From: an uncultured Mycoplasmatota bacterium
GTDB taxonomy: Bacteria; Bacillota_I; Bacilli_A; RF39; UBA660
Length of the DNA stretch: 53,752 nucleotides
Direction: 5' to 3'
NCBI GenBank assembly: GCA_900544625.1
Contig: UQVR01000005.1
Location: 1 to 53,752, forward strand
Numbering within the stretch: position 1 is the stretch's first letter; each line of letters begins with the position of its first letter. The position numbers and the translations under genes were made by a program. A model generated the notes under the pieces. That model did no database searches and was not told the DNA's origin. It saw only the letters and a program-made list of their open reading frames with translations. Of this stretch, positions 30,720 to 37,872 are shown one piece after another.

Positions 30720-32474
30720 ATGATAAATATTAAAGAAGATGCAAAATTAAGTGTAATGAATCACTCATGTGCCCATTTAATGGCTCAAGCTGTTAAACAC
30801 TTATATCCAGATGCTTTATTCTGGGTTGGGCCAGTTATTGAAGAAGGTTTTTATTATGATATAGACCTTAATGGTAAAACTTTAAATGAAGAAGATTTAC
30901 CAGCAATCGAAAAAGAAATGAAAAAATTAGCTAAAGATGGTAAAAGAATAGTTAGACATGAAATAAGTAAAGAAGAAGCATTAGAAATGTTTAAAAATGA
31001 TCCTTATAAAATTGACTTGATATCAAGAATGGATGATAATGCTCAAGTAATTTCATGCTATACTCAAGGGGACTTTACTGACCTATGTCGTGGACCACAC
31101 GTAGATACTGTTAAAGAATTAAAAAACTTTAAACTTCTTAAAGTTAGTGGTGCTTATTGGAAAAATGATGCTAAAAATCATATGTTACAAAGAATATATG
31201 GGGTATGTTTTGACACACCGGAAGCGCTAGAAGCTCACTTAAAAGAACTTGAAGAAGCTAAAGAAAGAGACCATCGTAAAATAGGTAAAGATTTAAAAAT
31301 ATTTATGACTTCAGAATTAGTTGGTCGTGGACTTCCATTATGGTTACCAAATGGATATACTCTATGGAGAACACTTCAAAATTACATCACTGATAAAGAA
31401 ATAAAATATGGATATAGCCATGTTCATACTCCAGATTTAGGTAGTGTAGAACTTTATAAAACAAGTGGACATTGGGACCACTATAAAGATGATATGTTCC
31501 CAGCTATGGAAATGGACAATGAAGCATATGTATTAAGACCAATGAATTGTCCACATCATATGGTAATGTATAAAAATTTTTTACATTCATATAAAGATTT
31601 ACCAATTCGTATTGCTGAAATAGCCAATGACTTTAGATATGAAGCAGCTGGTGCAGTAAAAGGTATTGAAAGAGCTAGATCGTTTACTCAAAATGACTCA
31701 CATATTTTCTGTACACCAGAACAAATTGAAAAAGAATTTAAGGGTGTTTTAGATTTAATTATGGATGTCTACAAAGACTTTGGATTTAAAAATTATAAAT
31801 GCCGTTTATCTTTAAGAGATCCAGAAGATAAAGAAAAATATTTTCAAGATGATGAAATGTGGAATAATGCTGAAAATGATTTGAGAAAAGTTTTAAATGA
31901 TATTGGTATTGATTATATTGAAGCAAAAGGTGAAGCAGCATTCTATGGACCAAAACTTGATATATTAATTAAACCCGCTATAGGAAATGAAGTAGCTTTA
32001 TCAACAATTCAACTTGATTTTTTACTACCAAGAAGATTTGAATTATATTATATCGATGCAAATGGTGAAAAGAAAACTCCAGTTGTAATTCATAGAGCAA
32101 TATTAGGTTCTTTAGATAGATTTATAGCACTTTTACTTGAAGAAACAAAAGGAGCACTACCTCTATGGCTTGCTCCAGTAGGTATAAATATTATACCAGT
32201 AAATAAAGAATATCATTTAGAATATGCTACATCTATTTATGAAATGTTAAAAGATGCAAATTATCGTGTTGAACTAGATGATAGTGATGAAAAATTATCT
32301 TATAAAATGCGTGAAAGTCAAATAAGAAAGATTCCTATTACATTGATTCTCGGACAAAAAGAAGTAGATGAAAAAACGATTAGTTTTAGACTATTTGGTA
32401 GTACAGAAACTACTACAATGAGTATTGAAGAGTTCAAAAAATATATTGAAAACTTAATTGTTAACAAAAAGTAA
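30720..32474 (+). CDS. thrS: threonyl-tRNA synthetase lacking the TGS domain
   Basis: This enzyme charges tRNA-Thr. At 584 residues it lacks the N-terminal TGS domain (about 60 residues) of Bacillus ThrS and starts almost directly with the editing domain: HSCAHLMAQAV (HxxxH) and CRGPHV. The catalytic core has RPMNCPHHMVMYK, ERARSFTQNDSHIF and HRAILGSLDRFIALLLEE; the anticodon domain follows from WLAPVGINIIPVN. The frame is open further upstream (to 30669), but AAGGAAG at 30709-30715 and the stop of the previous gene fix the ATG at 30720. It is regulated by the T-box. Confidence 0.96.
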   Translation: MINIKEDAKLSVMNHSCAHLMAQAVKHLYPDALFWVGPVIEEGFYYDIDLNGKTLNEEDLPAIEKEMKKLAKDGKRIVRHEISKEEALEMFKNDPYKIDLISRMDDNAQVISCYTQGDFTDLCRGPHVDTVKELKNFKLLKVSGAYWKNDAKNHMLQRIYGVCFDTPEALEAHLKELEEAKERDHRKIGKDLKIFMTSELVGRGLPLWLPNGYTLWRTLQNYITDKEIKYGYSHVHTPDLGSVELYKTSGHWDHYKDDMFPAMEMDNEAYVLRPMNCPHHMVMYKNFLHSYKDLPIRIAEIANDFRYEAAGAVKGIERARSFTQNDSHIFCTPEQIEKEFKGVLDLIMDVYKDFGFKNYKCRLSLRDPEDKEKYFQDDEMWNNAENDLRKVLNDIGIDYIEAKGEAAFYGPKLDILIKPAIGNEVALSTIQLDFLLPRRFELYYIDANGEKKTPVVIHRAILGSLDRFIALLLEETKGALPLWLAPVGINIIPVNKEYHLEYATSIYEMLKDANYRVELDDSDEKLSYKMRESQIRKIPITLILGQKEVDEKTISFRLFGSTETTTMSIEEFKKYIENLIVNKK

Positions 32475-32498
32475 TATGATAAAACATATTGCTTTTTT
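32470..32498 (+). terminator. thrS terminator
   Basis: AGTAATATG (32470-32478) / CATATTGCT (32485-32493), loop ATAAAA, T5. Confidence 0.8.
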
Positions 32499-32507
32499 GT
32501 TATAAAC

Positions 32508-32536
32508 TTGCATTTTGTTTAAGTTTGTGGTAAAAT
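32508..32536 (+). promoter_or_regulatory. promoter of the AbiEii-like gene
   Basis: TTGCAT (32508-32513), 17 bp, TAAAAT (32531-32536) with extended TGG. Confidence 0.65.
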
Positions 32537-32562
32537 AGTTGCCAATTTAAGGGGGATTTTTT

Positions 32563-33465
32563 ATGGAGTTTAGAAATTTAGATCAAGAAAAATCTTTTAT
32601 GAAAAAAGAGGCTAAAAGATTAGGTATTACTCCCATGGCAACATATACAACATATTATGCACGTAAATTATTAGAAAAATTAGCCTTAATAAACAATGGA
32701 GATTTAGTAGTAAAGGGAAGTTTTAGTCAATACGTTCATTTAAAAGAATTAACTAGACCGGTTTTAGATATAGATTTATCATCAACTTTATCACATCATA
32801 TACCAATAAATATTTTGTTTGTAGCAATATATGATACGTTTTCTAATGAATTAACCTTTGATTTATCAACAACACCAAGGCAAACCAAAAATGGAGTCTA
32901 TAAAATCCCTGTGGTGGCAAAAGTAAAATATGAAGGTTCTAAAGAAATGGTTATTCCAGTGCCAATAGATTTTAAAGATAATAATAAAGTAATATTTGAA
33001 ACTCAATTTAAAGCAGTTGAACCATTATTTGAAGGGGACCAAAAGTTTTATATAAATACACCATCTTTTGAAGAACATATTGCTGAAAAACTTTATATAA
33101 TAGCACATAATACAAGAGAGGATATTCCAAATACTAGAGTAAAAGATTTTTATGATATATATAAATTGTTTGGTAAAAATTATGATGAAGATAAATTTAG
33201 TTTATATTTTGAAGCAATGGTTATGATGTATGGAATGAATCTTGATGATATAAATGCTGATTTTCTAGATAAAGAATTTGTAAAAAGACACTTAGAATTG
33301 TGGGAAATGATAAAAGAAAAATATCAATTTGTTGATAAAGAAGTAGAATTAAGTGAGGCAGTATTTTTTACTAAAGCAGTTTTAAGTGAACAAATTCAAA
33401 AAATAAGAACTGGCGAATTTAAAAATCAAGCATATTCATTAGTTAGAAAAAAGGGTAAAATATAG
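32563..33465 (+). CDS. AbiEii/AbiGii-type nucleotidyltransferase, orphan
   Basis: The 300-residue protein resembles the toxin half of AbiE systems (DUF1814-type nucleotidyltransferase fold). LVVKGSFSQYVHLK followed by TRPVLDIDLSS corresponds to the GG/S...DxD active-site region, and FEEHIAEKLYIIAH with VKDFYDIYKL to the conserved C-terminal part of the family. AbiEii toxins transfer nucleotides to tRNA 3' ends and are paired with an AbiEi antitoxin; none is encoded next to this gene. AAGGGGG fixes the start. It has its own promoter. It could therefore be a domesticated or non-toxic relative. Confidence 0.75.
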   Translation: MEFRNLDQEKSFMKKEAKRLGITPMATYTTYYARKLLEKLALINNGDLVVKGSFSQYVHLKELTRPVLDIDLSSTLSHHIPINILFVAIYDTFSNELTFDLSTTPRQTKNGVYKIPVVAKVKYEGSKEMVIPVPIDFKDNNKVIFETQFKAVEPLFEGDQKFYINTPSFEEHIAEKLYIIAHNTREDIPNTRVKDFYDIYKLFGKNYDEDKFSLYFEAMVMMYGMNLDDINADFLDKEFVKRHLELWEMIKEKYQFVDKEVELSEAVFFTKAVLSEQIQKIRTGEFKNQAYSLVRKKGKI

Positions 33466-33503
33466 AAAAATAGCTAAAAATAACTAAAAGTAATAGAAAA
33501 TGT

Positions 33504-33532
33504 TTGACAAACATAGAATAATGATGTAATAT
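33504..33532 (+). promoter_or_regulatory. infC operon promoter
   Basis: TTGACA (33504-33509), 17 bp, TAATAT (33527-33532). Confidence 0.75.
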
Positions 33533-33539
33533 AATGATG

Positions 33540-33670
33540 TTACTTGAAAAAAGGAAAGCGATTTAGTATCCACCTGATTGCAAAAAGCAATGGGTAAATG
33601 CCAGTTAAGTATTTAAAATTACTTTGATATACTTTTTGGGATGGATACTAAATGTATCCATTTTTTAATG
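33540..33670 (+). promoter_or_regulatory. L20-type leader with attenuator of infC-rpmI-rplT
   Basis: A leader of about 130 nt separates the promoter from infC. It ends in a perfect terminator hairpin ATGGATAC (33641-33648) / GTATCCAT (33654-33661) followed by T's. The sequence GTATCCA at 33568-33574, far upstream, could pair with the TGGATAC arm as an alternative, anti-terminating structure. In Bacillus, L20 binds such a leader and shuts the operon down. L20-type regulation here is inferred from position. Confidence 0.7.
33641..33666 (+). terminator. attenuator hairpin upstream of infC
   Basis: 8-bp perfect stem, loop TAAAT, T tract to 33666. It lies between promoter and gene, so it is regulatory. 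Confidence 0.8.
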
Positions 33671-33688
33671 ACGTTGGAGGTGCTTAAT

Positions 33689-34228
33689 ATAGCAAAGTTT
33701 GATAGCAATGAACTACCAATCAATGAAAATATTCGTGTTGAAGAATTGATGGTAATTGGGCCAAATGGCGAAAAGATGGGATTAAAAAAACTAAATGATG
33801 CATTAACTCTTGCAGGTTATGCTGGACTTGATTTAGTTCTAATGAATGGTAATGGCGTACCAGCTGTTGCTAAAATAATGGATTACAATAAATATCGTTA
33901 TGAAAAACAAAAGAAACTAAAAGAAAGTCAAAAGAAAGCAAGAGAAGCAAATAAAGAGTTAAAAGAATATCGTTTATCAGTAACCATTGATGTTGGAGAC
34001 TTTGAAACAAGAAGAAAAAATGCTAAGGAATATCTTGAAAAAGGACATAAAATTAGAGCATTCATTCGTTTTAAAGGTCGTCAAATGGCTAGACCAGAAT
34101 TAGGTCGTGACGTATTACTTAAATTTGCAGATGCTTTAAGTGAGGTATCAGTAATTGAAACTGAACCAAAGCAAGAAGGAAGACAAATTGCAATGATTTT
34201 AGCACCAAAAAAGAAAGAAGGAAATTAA
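33689..34228 (+). CDS. infC: translation initiation factor IF-3, AUA start
   Basis: IF-3 prevents premature subunit joining and checks start-codon pairing. The 179 residues include the N-domain NENIRVEELMVIGPNGEKMG and LDLVLMNGNGVPAVAKIMDY, a helical linker (KYRYEKQKKLKESQKKAREANKE), and the C-domain LSVTIDVGDFETRRKNAKEYL...IRAFIRFKGRQMARPELG. The only ATG in frame (33641) lies inside the attenuator hairpin. GGAGGTG (33676-33682) is followed after 6 nt by ATA, giving (M)AKFDSNELP. infC genes commonly use rare non-AUG starts so that IF-3 can repress its own synthesis; AUA would be one such case. Confidence 0.93.
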   Translation: MAKFDSNELPINENIRVEELMVIGPNGEKMGLKKLNDALTLAGYAGLDLVLMNGNGVPAVAKIMDYNKYRYEKQKKLKESQKKAREANKELKEYRLSVTIDVGDFETRRKNAKEYLEKGHKIRAFIRFKGRQMARPELGRDVLLKFADALSEVSVIETEPKQEGRQIAMILAPKKKEGN

Positions 34229-34229
34229 T

Positions 34230-34424
34230 ATGGCAAAATGTAAACAAAAAACACATAGTTCAAGTTCAAAAGTATTTAAAAAGAAAAAAAATGGTACTTT
34301 AACTTATATGAAGTCAGGAAGTAACCATAAGACTGGAAAAGATACAGCAAAAGCAGTTAGACAAAGACGTAATAAAGGTACGTTAGCAAAAGGAGATAGT
34401 AGCAGATTAAAATCTGTTATCTAA
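34230..34424 (+). CDS. rpmI: 50S ribosomal protein L35
   Basis: L35 is a small basic protein of the large subunit. The 64 residues begin MAKCKQKTHSSSSKVFKKK and contain the typical GSNHKTGKDTAKAVRQRRNKG region. The start is only 1 nt after the infC stop, with AAGAAGGAAA inside the end of infC as ribosome site. Second gene of infC-rpmI-rplT. Confidence 0.95.
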   Translation: MAKCKQKTHSSSSKVFKKKKNGTLTYMKSGSNHKTGKDTAKAVRQRRNKGTLAKGDSSRLKSVI

Positions 34425-34442
34425 TCATGGAGGTGAAATAGT

Positions 34443-34994
34443 ATGGCAAGAGTTAAAGGCGGAAACGTTTCTAAAAATAGAAGAAGAAAAGTTTTAAAAG
34501 AAGCAAAAGGTTACTTTGGAAGTAAACACAGATTATATAAAACTGCACAAGAACAAGTTTTCCATAGTGGAGCATATGCTTATAGAGACAGAAGACAAAA
34601 TAAAAGAAATTTCAGAAAATTATGGATTACAAGAATCAATGCTGCATGTCGTGAAAATGAAATTAGTTATTCTAAATTTATAAATGGACTTGCAAAAGCT
34701 GGTATTGAAATCAATAGAAAAATGTTATCAGAAATGGCTATTGATGATCCTAAATCTTTCACTAACTTAGTAGAAACTGCTAAAAAAGCTTTAAACGGCG
34801 AAGTAAAAGTAACTAAAAAAGAAGTTAAAGCTGAAACTAAAGAAGTAAAAGCTGAAAAGAAAGAAACTAAAAAAGCTGAAAAAGAAGATTTAAGTTCAAA
34901 AACTTTAGCAGAATTAAAAGCACTTGCTAAAGAAAAAGGAGTAAAAGGTTACTCTACAATGAAAAAAGATGAATTATTAGCATCTTTAAAATAG
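34443..34994 (+). CDS. rplT: 50S ribosomal protein L20 with C-terminal Rho_N/SAP-like tail
   Basis: L20 is an early-assembly 23S rRNA-binding protein and, in Firmicutes, repressor of its own operon. Residues 1-118 are normal L20 (MARVKGGNVSKNRRRKVLK, GYFGSKHRLYKTAQEQV, RRQNKRNFRKLWITRINAA). Residues 119-183 are an added tail: a charged linker of repeated KEVKAE/KKE units and then TLAELKALAKEKGVKGYSTM followed by KKDELLASLK. This is the helix-extended-helix pattern of Rho_N/SAP-like nucleic-acid-binding domains. Ribosomal protein S2 in this window carries nearly the same tail. AGGTG precedes the ATG. Confidence 0.95.
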   Translation: MARVKGGNVSKNRRRKVLKEAKGYFGSKHRLYKTAQEQVFHSGAYAYRDRRQNKRNFRKLWITRINAACRENEISYSKFINGLAKAGIEINRKMLSEMAIDDPKSFTNLVETAKKALNGEVKVTKKEVKAETKEVKAEKKETKKAEKEDLSSKTLAELKALAKEKGVKGYSTMKKDELLASLK

Positions 34995-34997
34995 TGC

Positions 34998-35026
34998 TTG
35001 CAAAAGAGTGAGTTTTAAATTATAAT
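34998..35026 (+). promoter_or_regulatory. rpsO promoter
   Basis: TTGCAA (34998-35003), 17 bp, TATAAT (35021-35026). Starts only 4 nt after rplT. Confidence 0.7.
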
Positions 35027-35032
35027 AAATAT

Positions 35033-35112
35033 ATCTGAAGTTTATTCTTGGTTTTGATATCTCCAAATCAATACTACGATTAAACCAATTAAGAAAGTGG
35101 GAGGAAAAAATT
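35033..35112 (+). promoter_or_regulatory. structured rpsO leader
   Basis: About 80 nt of leader. TTGGTTT (35048-35054) can pair with AAACCAA (35084-35090), leaving TCTCCAAATCA in the loop; GGGAGG follows. The position suggests S15 autoregulation; no specific family match is claimed. Confidence 0.45.
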
Positions 35113-35382
35113 ATGGCTTTAATGAAAGAAGAAAAAGCAAAAATCATTAAAGAATTTGCAAAATCTGCAAATGATTGTGGTTCAACTGAAGTACAAATTG
35201 CAATTCTTACAAATGAAATTAATAACTTAACAGAACATTTAAAAGAACATAAGCATGATTATCATTCAAAAAGAGGTCTACTTATGAAAGTTGGTCGTCG
35301 TAAAAAATTACTAGACTACTTAAAGAAAAATGATGTAGTAAGTTATAGAGAAGTAATCAAAAAATTAAATTTAAGAAAATAA
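35113..35382 (+). CDS. rpsO: 30S ribosomal protein S15
   Basis: S15 binds the central domain of 16S rRNA. The 89 residues are the standard length: KIIKEFAKSANDCGSTEVQIAILTNEI, HLKEHKHDYHSKRGLLMKVGRRKKLLDYLKK, all diagnostic. GGGAGG lies 8 nt before the ATG. A terminator follows and then pnp, the conserved rpsO-pnp pairing. Confidence 0.97.
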   Translation: MALMKEEKAKIIKEFAKSANDCGSTEVQIAILTNEINNLTEHLKEHKHDYHSKRGLLMKVGRRKKLLDYLKKNDVVSYREVIKKLNLRK

Positions 35383-35385
35383 TTA

Positions 35386-35413
35386 AAAGGCACTTGTTTT
35401 TAGTGTCTTTTTG
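35386..35413 (+). terminator. rpsO-pnp intergenic terminator
   Basis: AAAGGCACT (35386-35394) / AGTGTCTTT (35402-35410; one G-T), T's. No separate pnp promoter is seen, so some read-through is likely. Confidence 0.7.
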
Positions 35414-35430
35414 TTTTAGAAAGGATGTTT

Positions 35431-37602
35431 ATGAAGAAAGTATTTAAATTAGATTTTGATGGAAGACAGTTAGTAGTAGAAACTGGCGAATTAGCAAAGC
35501 AAACAAATGGAGCAGTGCTTGTAAGATATGGAGATACAGCAGTATTATCTGTTTGCGTAATGGGAAAAAATCCAGTATCACAAGATTTCTTTCCATTACA
35601 AGTATTATACCAAGAAAGATTATATTCTGTAGGTAAAATCCCTGGAGGATTTATTAAAAGAGAAGGTCGTCCAAGTGATGCTGCAACCCTTGCTGCAAGA
35701 CTAATAGATAGACCAATCAGACCAATGTTTGATGAAAATTTAAGAAATGAAATTCAAGTTATTAATACTGTTTTATCAGTTGATCAAGATAATTCACCAG
35801 AAATGACTGCATTATTTGGTTCATCTTTATGTTTAGGTATATCAAATATCCCATTTGATGGACCCGTAGCAGGTGTTATAGTAGGTTTAATTGATGGAAA
35901 ATTTATTATTAACCCAACTGCAGAACAAAGTGATTTAAGTGAATTACACTTAACAGTAGCAGGTACCAAAGATGCAATTTGTATGGTTGAAGCTGGTTCT
36001 AAGGAAATAAGCGAAGAATTAATGCTTGATGCTTTAATGTTTGCTCATGAAAATATTAAAAAATTATGTGAATTTGAACAAAGTATTATAGATGAAATCG
36101 GGGTAGAAAAAGTTGAACTACCTAAGGCAGAAATTGATTCAGAAATTGAATCTGCTGTAAGAGATTATGCAACATCTGATATGCTTGCCGCAATTCAAAT
36201 TAAAGATAAGTTAGAAAAATATGCTAAAATTGATGAAGTAAAAGCAAATACAATGGCTCATTTTGAAGAAATTTATGCTGAAGATGAAGATAAAAACAAT
36301 AAAATGGCTCAAGTAAGCAAAGTTCTTCATTTAATTGAAGGTGGAGAAGTTCGCCGTTTAATCACTGATGAACATATTAGACCAGATGGAAGAAAGATGG
36401 ATGAAATAAGGCCACTTTATGCAGGTATCGATTTACTTGCAAGAACTCATGGTTCAGCACTATTTTCAAGAGGAGAAACTCAAGTACTTGCTACAACTAC
36501 TCTAGGCGCTTTAGGTGAACATCAAATACTTGACGGACTTGGAATTGAAGATACAAAGAGGTTTATGCTTCATTATAATTTCCCACAATTCTCAGTTGGC
36601 GAAGTAGGTAGATATGGCTCTCCAGGAAGAAGAGAAATTGGTCATGGTGCTTTAGGTGAAAGAGCTTTAGCACAAGTTATTCCATCTGAAGAAGAATTCC
36701 CATACACAATTCGTGTAGTTAGTGAAGTTTTAGAAAGCAATGGTTCATCTAGTCAAGCAACAATTTGTTCAGGATGCTTAAGCCTAATGGCTGCAGGTGT
36801 TCCAATTAAAGCTCCAGTTGCAGGTATAGCTATGGGACTTATCACGAGCCCAGATGGAAGCAAATATACAATTCTTACTGATATTCAAGGTCTTGAAGAT
36901 CACATGGGAGACATGGACTTTAAAGTTGCAGGAACACGCGCTGGTATTACAGCTTTACAAATGGATATTAAAATTAAAGGCGTAACAAAAGAAATTTTAG
37001 GTGAAGCTTTAGCACAAGCTAAAAAAGCTCGTATGGAAATTCTAGATGTTATGGCCCAAGCTATTCCAGAACCACGTAAAGAAGTAAGTAAATATGCACC
37101 TAAGATTGAAACATTTAATGTTGATCCTGAAAAAATTAGAGATATCATTGGTAAGGGTGGAGAAATGATTACTAAAATAATCCTTGAAGCATCAAATGTA
37201 GCAACAGTAAACGATAAAGATGCTGTTAAGGTTGATCTTGAAGATGATGGAAGAGTAATAATCTACCATACTGATAAAGATATAATTGCAAAAACTAAAC
37301 AAATGATTCTTGATGTTATTCGTGAAGTTGAAGAAGGTAAAGTTTATACTGGAAAAATTACAAAAGTTGAAGATTTTGGTTGTTTTGTAGAACTTTGGCC
37401 AGGATGTGAAGGTTTAGTACATGTCTCACAACTTGCTTGGGAAAGAGTAGAAAAACCAAGTGATATGTTTAGTGTTGGTGATGAGATTATGGTTAAATCT
37501 CTAGGTTATGACAACCGTGGAAGATTAAATTTATCTCGTAAAGAATGTTTACCTAAGCCAGAAAAGAAAGAAAAGGACAAAAATGAGAAAAATAAAGATT
37601 AA
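35431..37602 (+). CDS. pnp: polyribonucleotide nucleotidyltransferase (PNPase)
   Basis: PNPase is a phosphorolytic 3'-5' exoribonuclease of mRNA decay. The 723 residues show two RNase PH-like domains (DGRQLVVETGELAKQTNGAVLV...; RPDGRKMDEIRPL...GSALFSRGETQVL), the helical domain between them, then a KH domain (IRDIIGKGGEMITKI) and an S1 domain (GKVYTGKITKVEDFGCFVEL...GLVHVSQLA). The charged tail is KKEKDKNEKNKD. AGAAAGG fits the ATG at 35431; the ATG at 35425 is too close. Its end overlaps the next gene by 20 nt. Confidence 0.97.
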   Translation: MKKVFKLDFDGRQLVVETGELAKQTNGAVLVRYGDTAVLSVCVMGKNPVSQDFFPLQVLYQERLYSVGKIPGGFIKREGRPSDAATLAARLIDRPIRPMFDENLRNEIQVINTVLSVDQDNSPEMTALFGSSLCLGISNIPFDGPVAGVIVGLIDGKFIINPTAEQSDLSELHLTVAGTKDAICMVEAGSKEISEELMLDALMFAHENIKKLCEFEQSIIDEIGVEKVELPKAEIDSEIESAVRDYATSDMLAAIQIKDKLEKYAKIDEVKANTMAHFEEIYAEDEDKNNKMAQVSKVLHLIEGGEVRRLITDEHIRPDGRKMDEIRPLYAGIDLLARTHGSALFSRGETQVLATTTLGALGEHQILDGLGIEDTKRFMLHYNFPQFSVGEVGRYGSPGRREIGHGALGERALAQVIPSEEEFPYTIRVVSEVLESNGSSSQATICSGCLSLMAAGVPIKAPVAGIAMGLITSPDGSKYTILTDIQGLEDHMGDMDFKVAGTRAGITALQMDIKIKGVTKEILGEALAQAKKARMEILDVMAQAIPEPRKEVSKYAPKIETFNVDPEKIRDIIGKGGEMITKIILEASNVATVNDKDAVKVDLEDDGRVIIYHTDKDIIAKTKQMILDVIREVEEGKVYTGKITKVEDFGCFVELWPGCEGLVHVSQLAWERVEKPSDMFSVGDEIMVKSLGYDNRGRLNLSRKECLPKPEKKEKDKNEKNKD

Positions 37603-37819
37603 TTCTTTATATAAACATTTTAAAGGTCATATTTATAAAGTTATAGCTATTGGTAAAAATAGTGAAGATTTAACTGATATGGTAGTATATGAAAATATAG
37701 AAAATCATGAAATATGGATAAGACCTTATGATATGTTTAACTCTTTAATGGATCAAAACAAATACCCTAATGTTAAACAAAAATATCGTTTTGAAAAAAT
37801 AAAAGAACCTGAAAACTAG
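37583..37819 (+). CDS. DUF1653-type small protein
   Basis: This is a 78-residue protein with the DUF1653 pattern YKHFKGHIYKVIAIGKNSEDLTDMVVY followed by EIWIRPYDMF and a closing KYRFEKI. The family is widespread and has no established function. The ATG at 37583 lies inside pnp (AAAAATG; AAGGACAAAAATG gives AAGGA as ribosome site), so translation is coupled to pnp. It ends at a strong terminator. Confidence 0.8.
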   Translation: MRKIKINSLYKHFKGHIYKVIAIGKNSEDLTDMVVYENIENHEIWIRPYDMFNSLMDQNKYPNVKQKYRFEKIKEPEN

Positions 37820-37832
37820 TGCAGGTTCTTTT
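37802..37832 (+). terminator. terminator of the rpsO-pnp unit
   Basis: AAAGAACCTG (37802-37811) / CAGGTTCTTT (37822-37831), 10-nt loop, T's. Confidence 0.85.
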
Positions 37833-37839
37833 AAATTTT

Positions 37840-37872
37840 ATCTTGCTTAAATCTTGCTTAAATCTTACTTAA
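37840..37872. repeat. three 11-bp direct repeats
   Basis: ATCTTGCTTAA twice and ATCTTACTTAA once (37840, 37851, 37862), just beyond and into the stop codon of the helicase gene. A slippage duplication is likely. Confidence 0.85.

Noticed and set aside
33641..33688. ATG start for infC at 33641
   Set aside because: This ATG is the first base pair of the attenuator stem and has no ribosome site; the conserved IF-3 sequence begins after the ATA at 33689.
37840..37872. 11-bp repeats as protein-binding iterons or an origin
   Set aside because: Only three copies, at a 3' end between convergent genes, with no DnaA boxes or replication gene nearby; simple slippage is enough.
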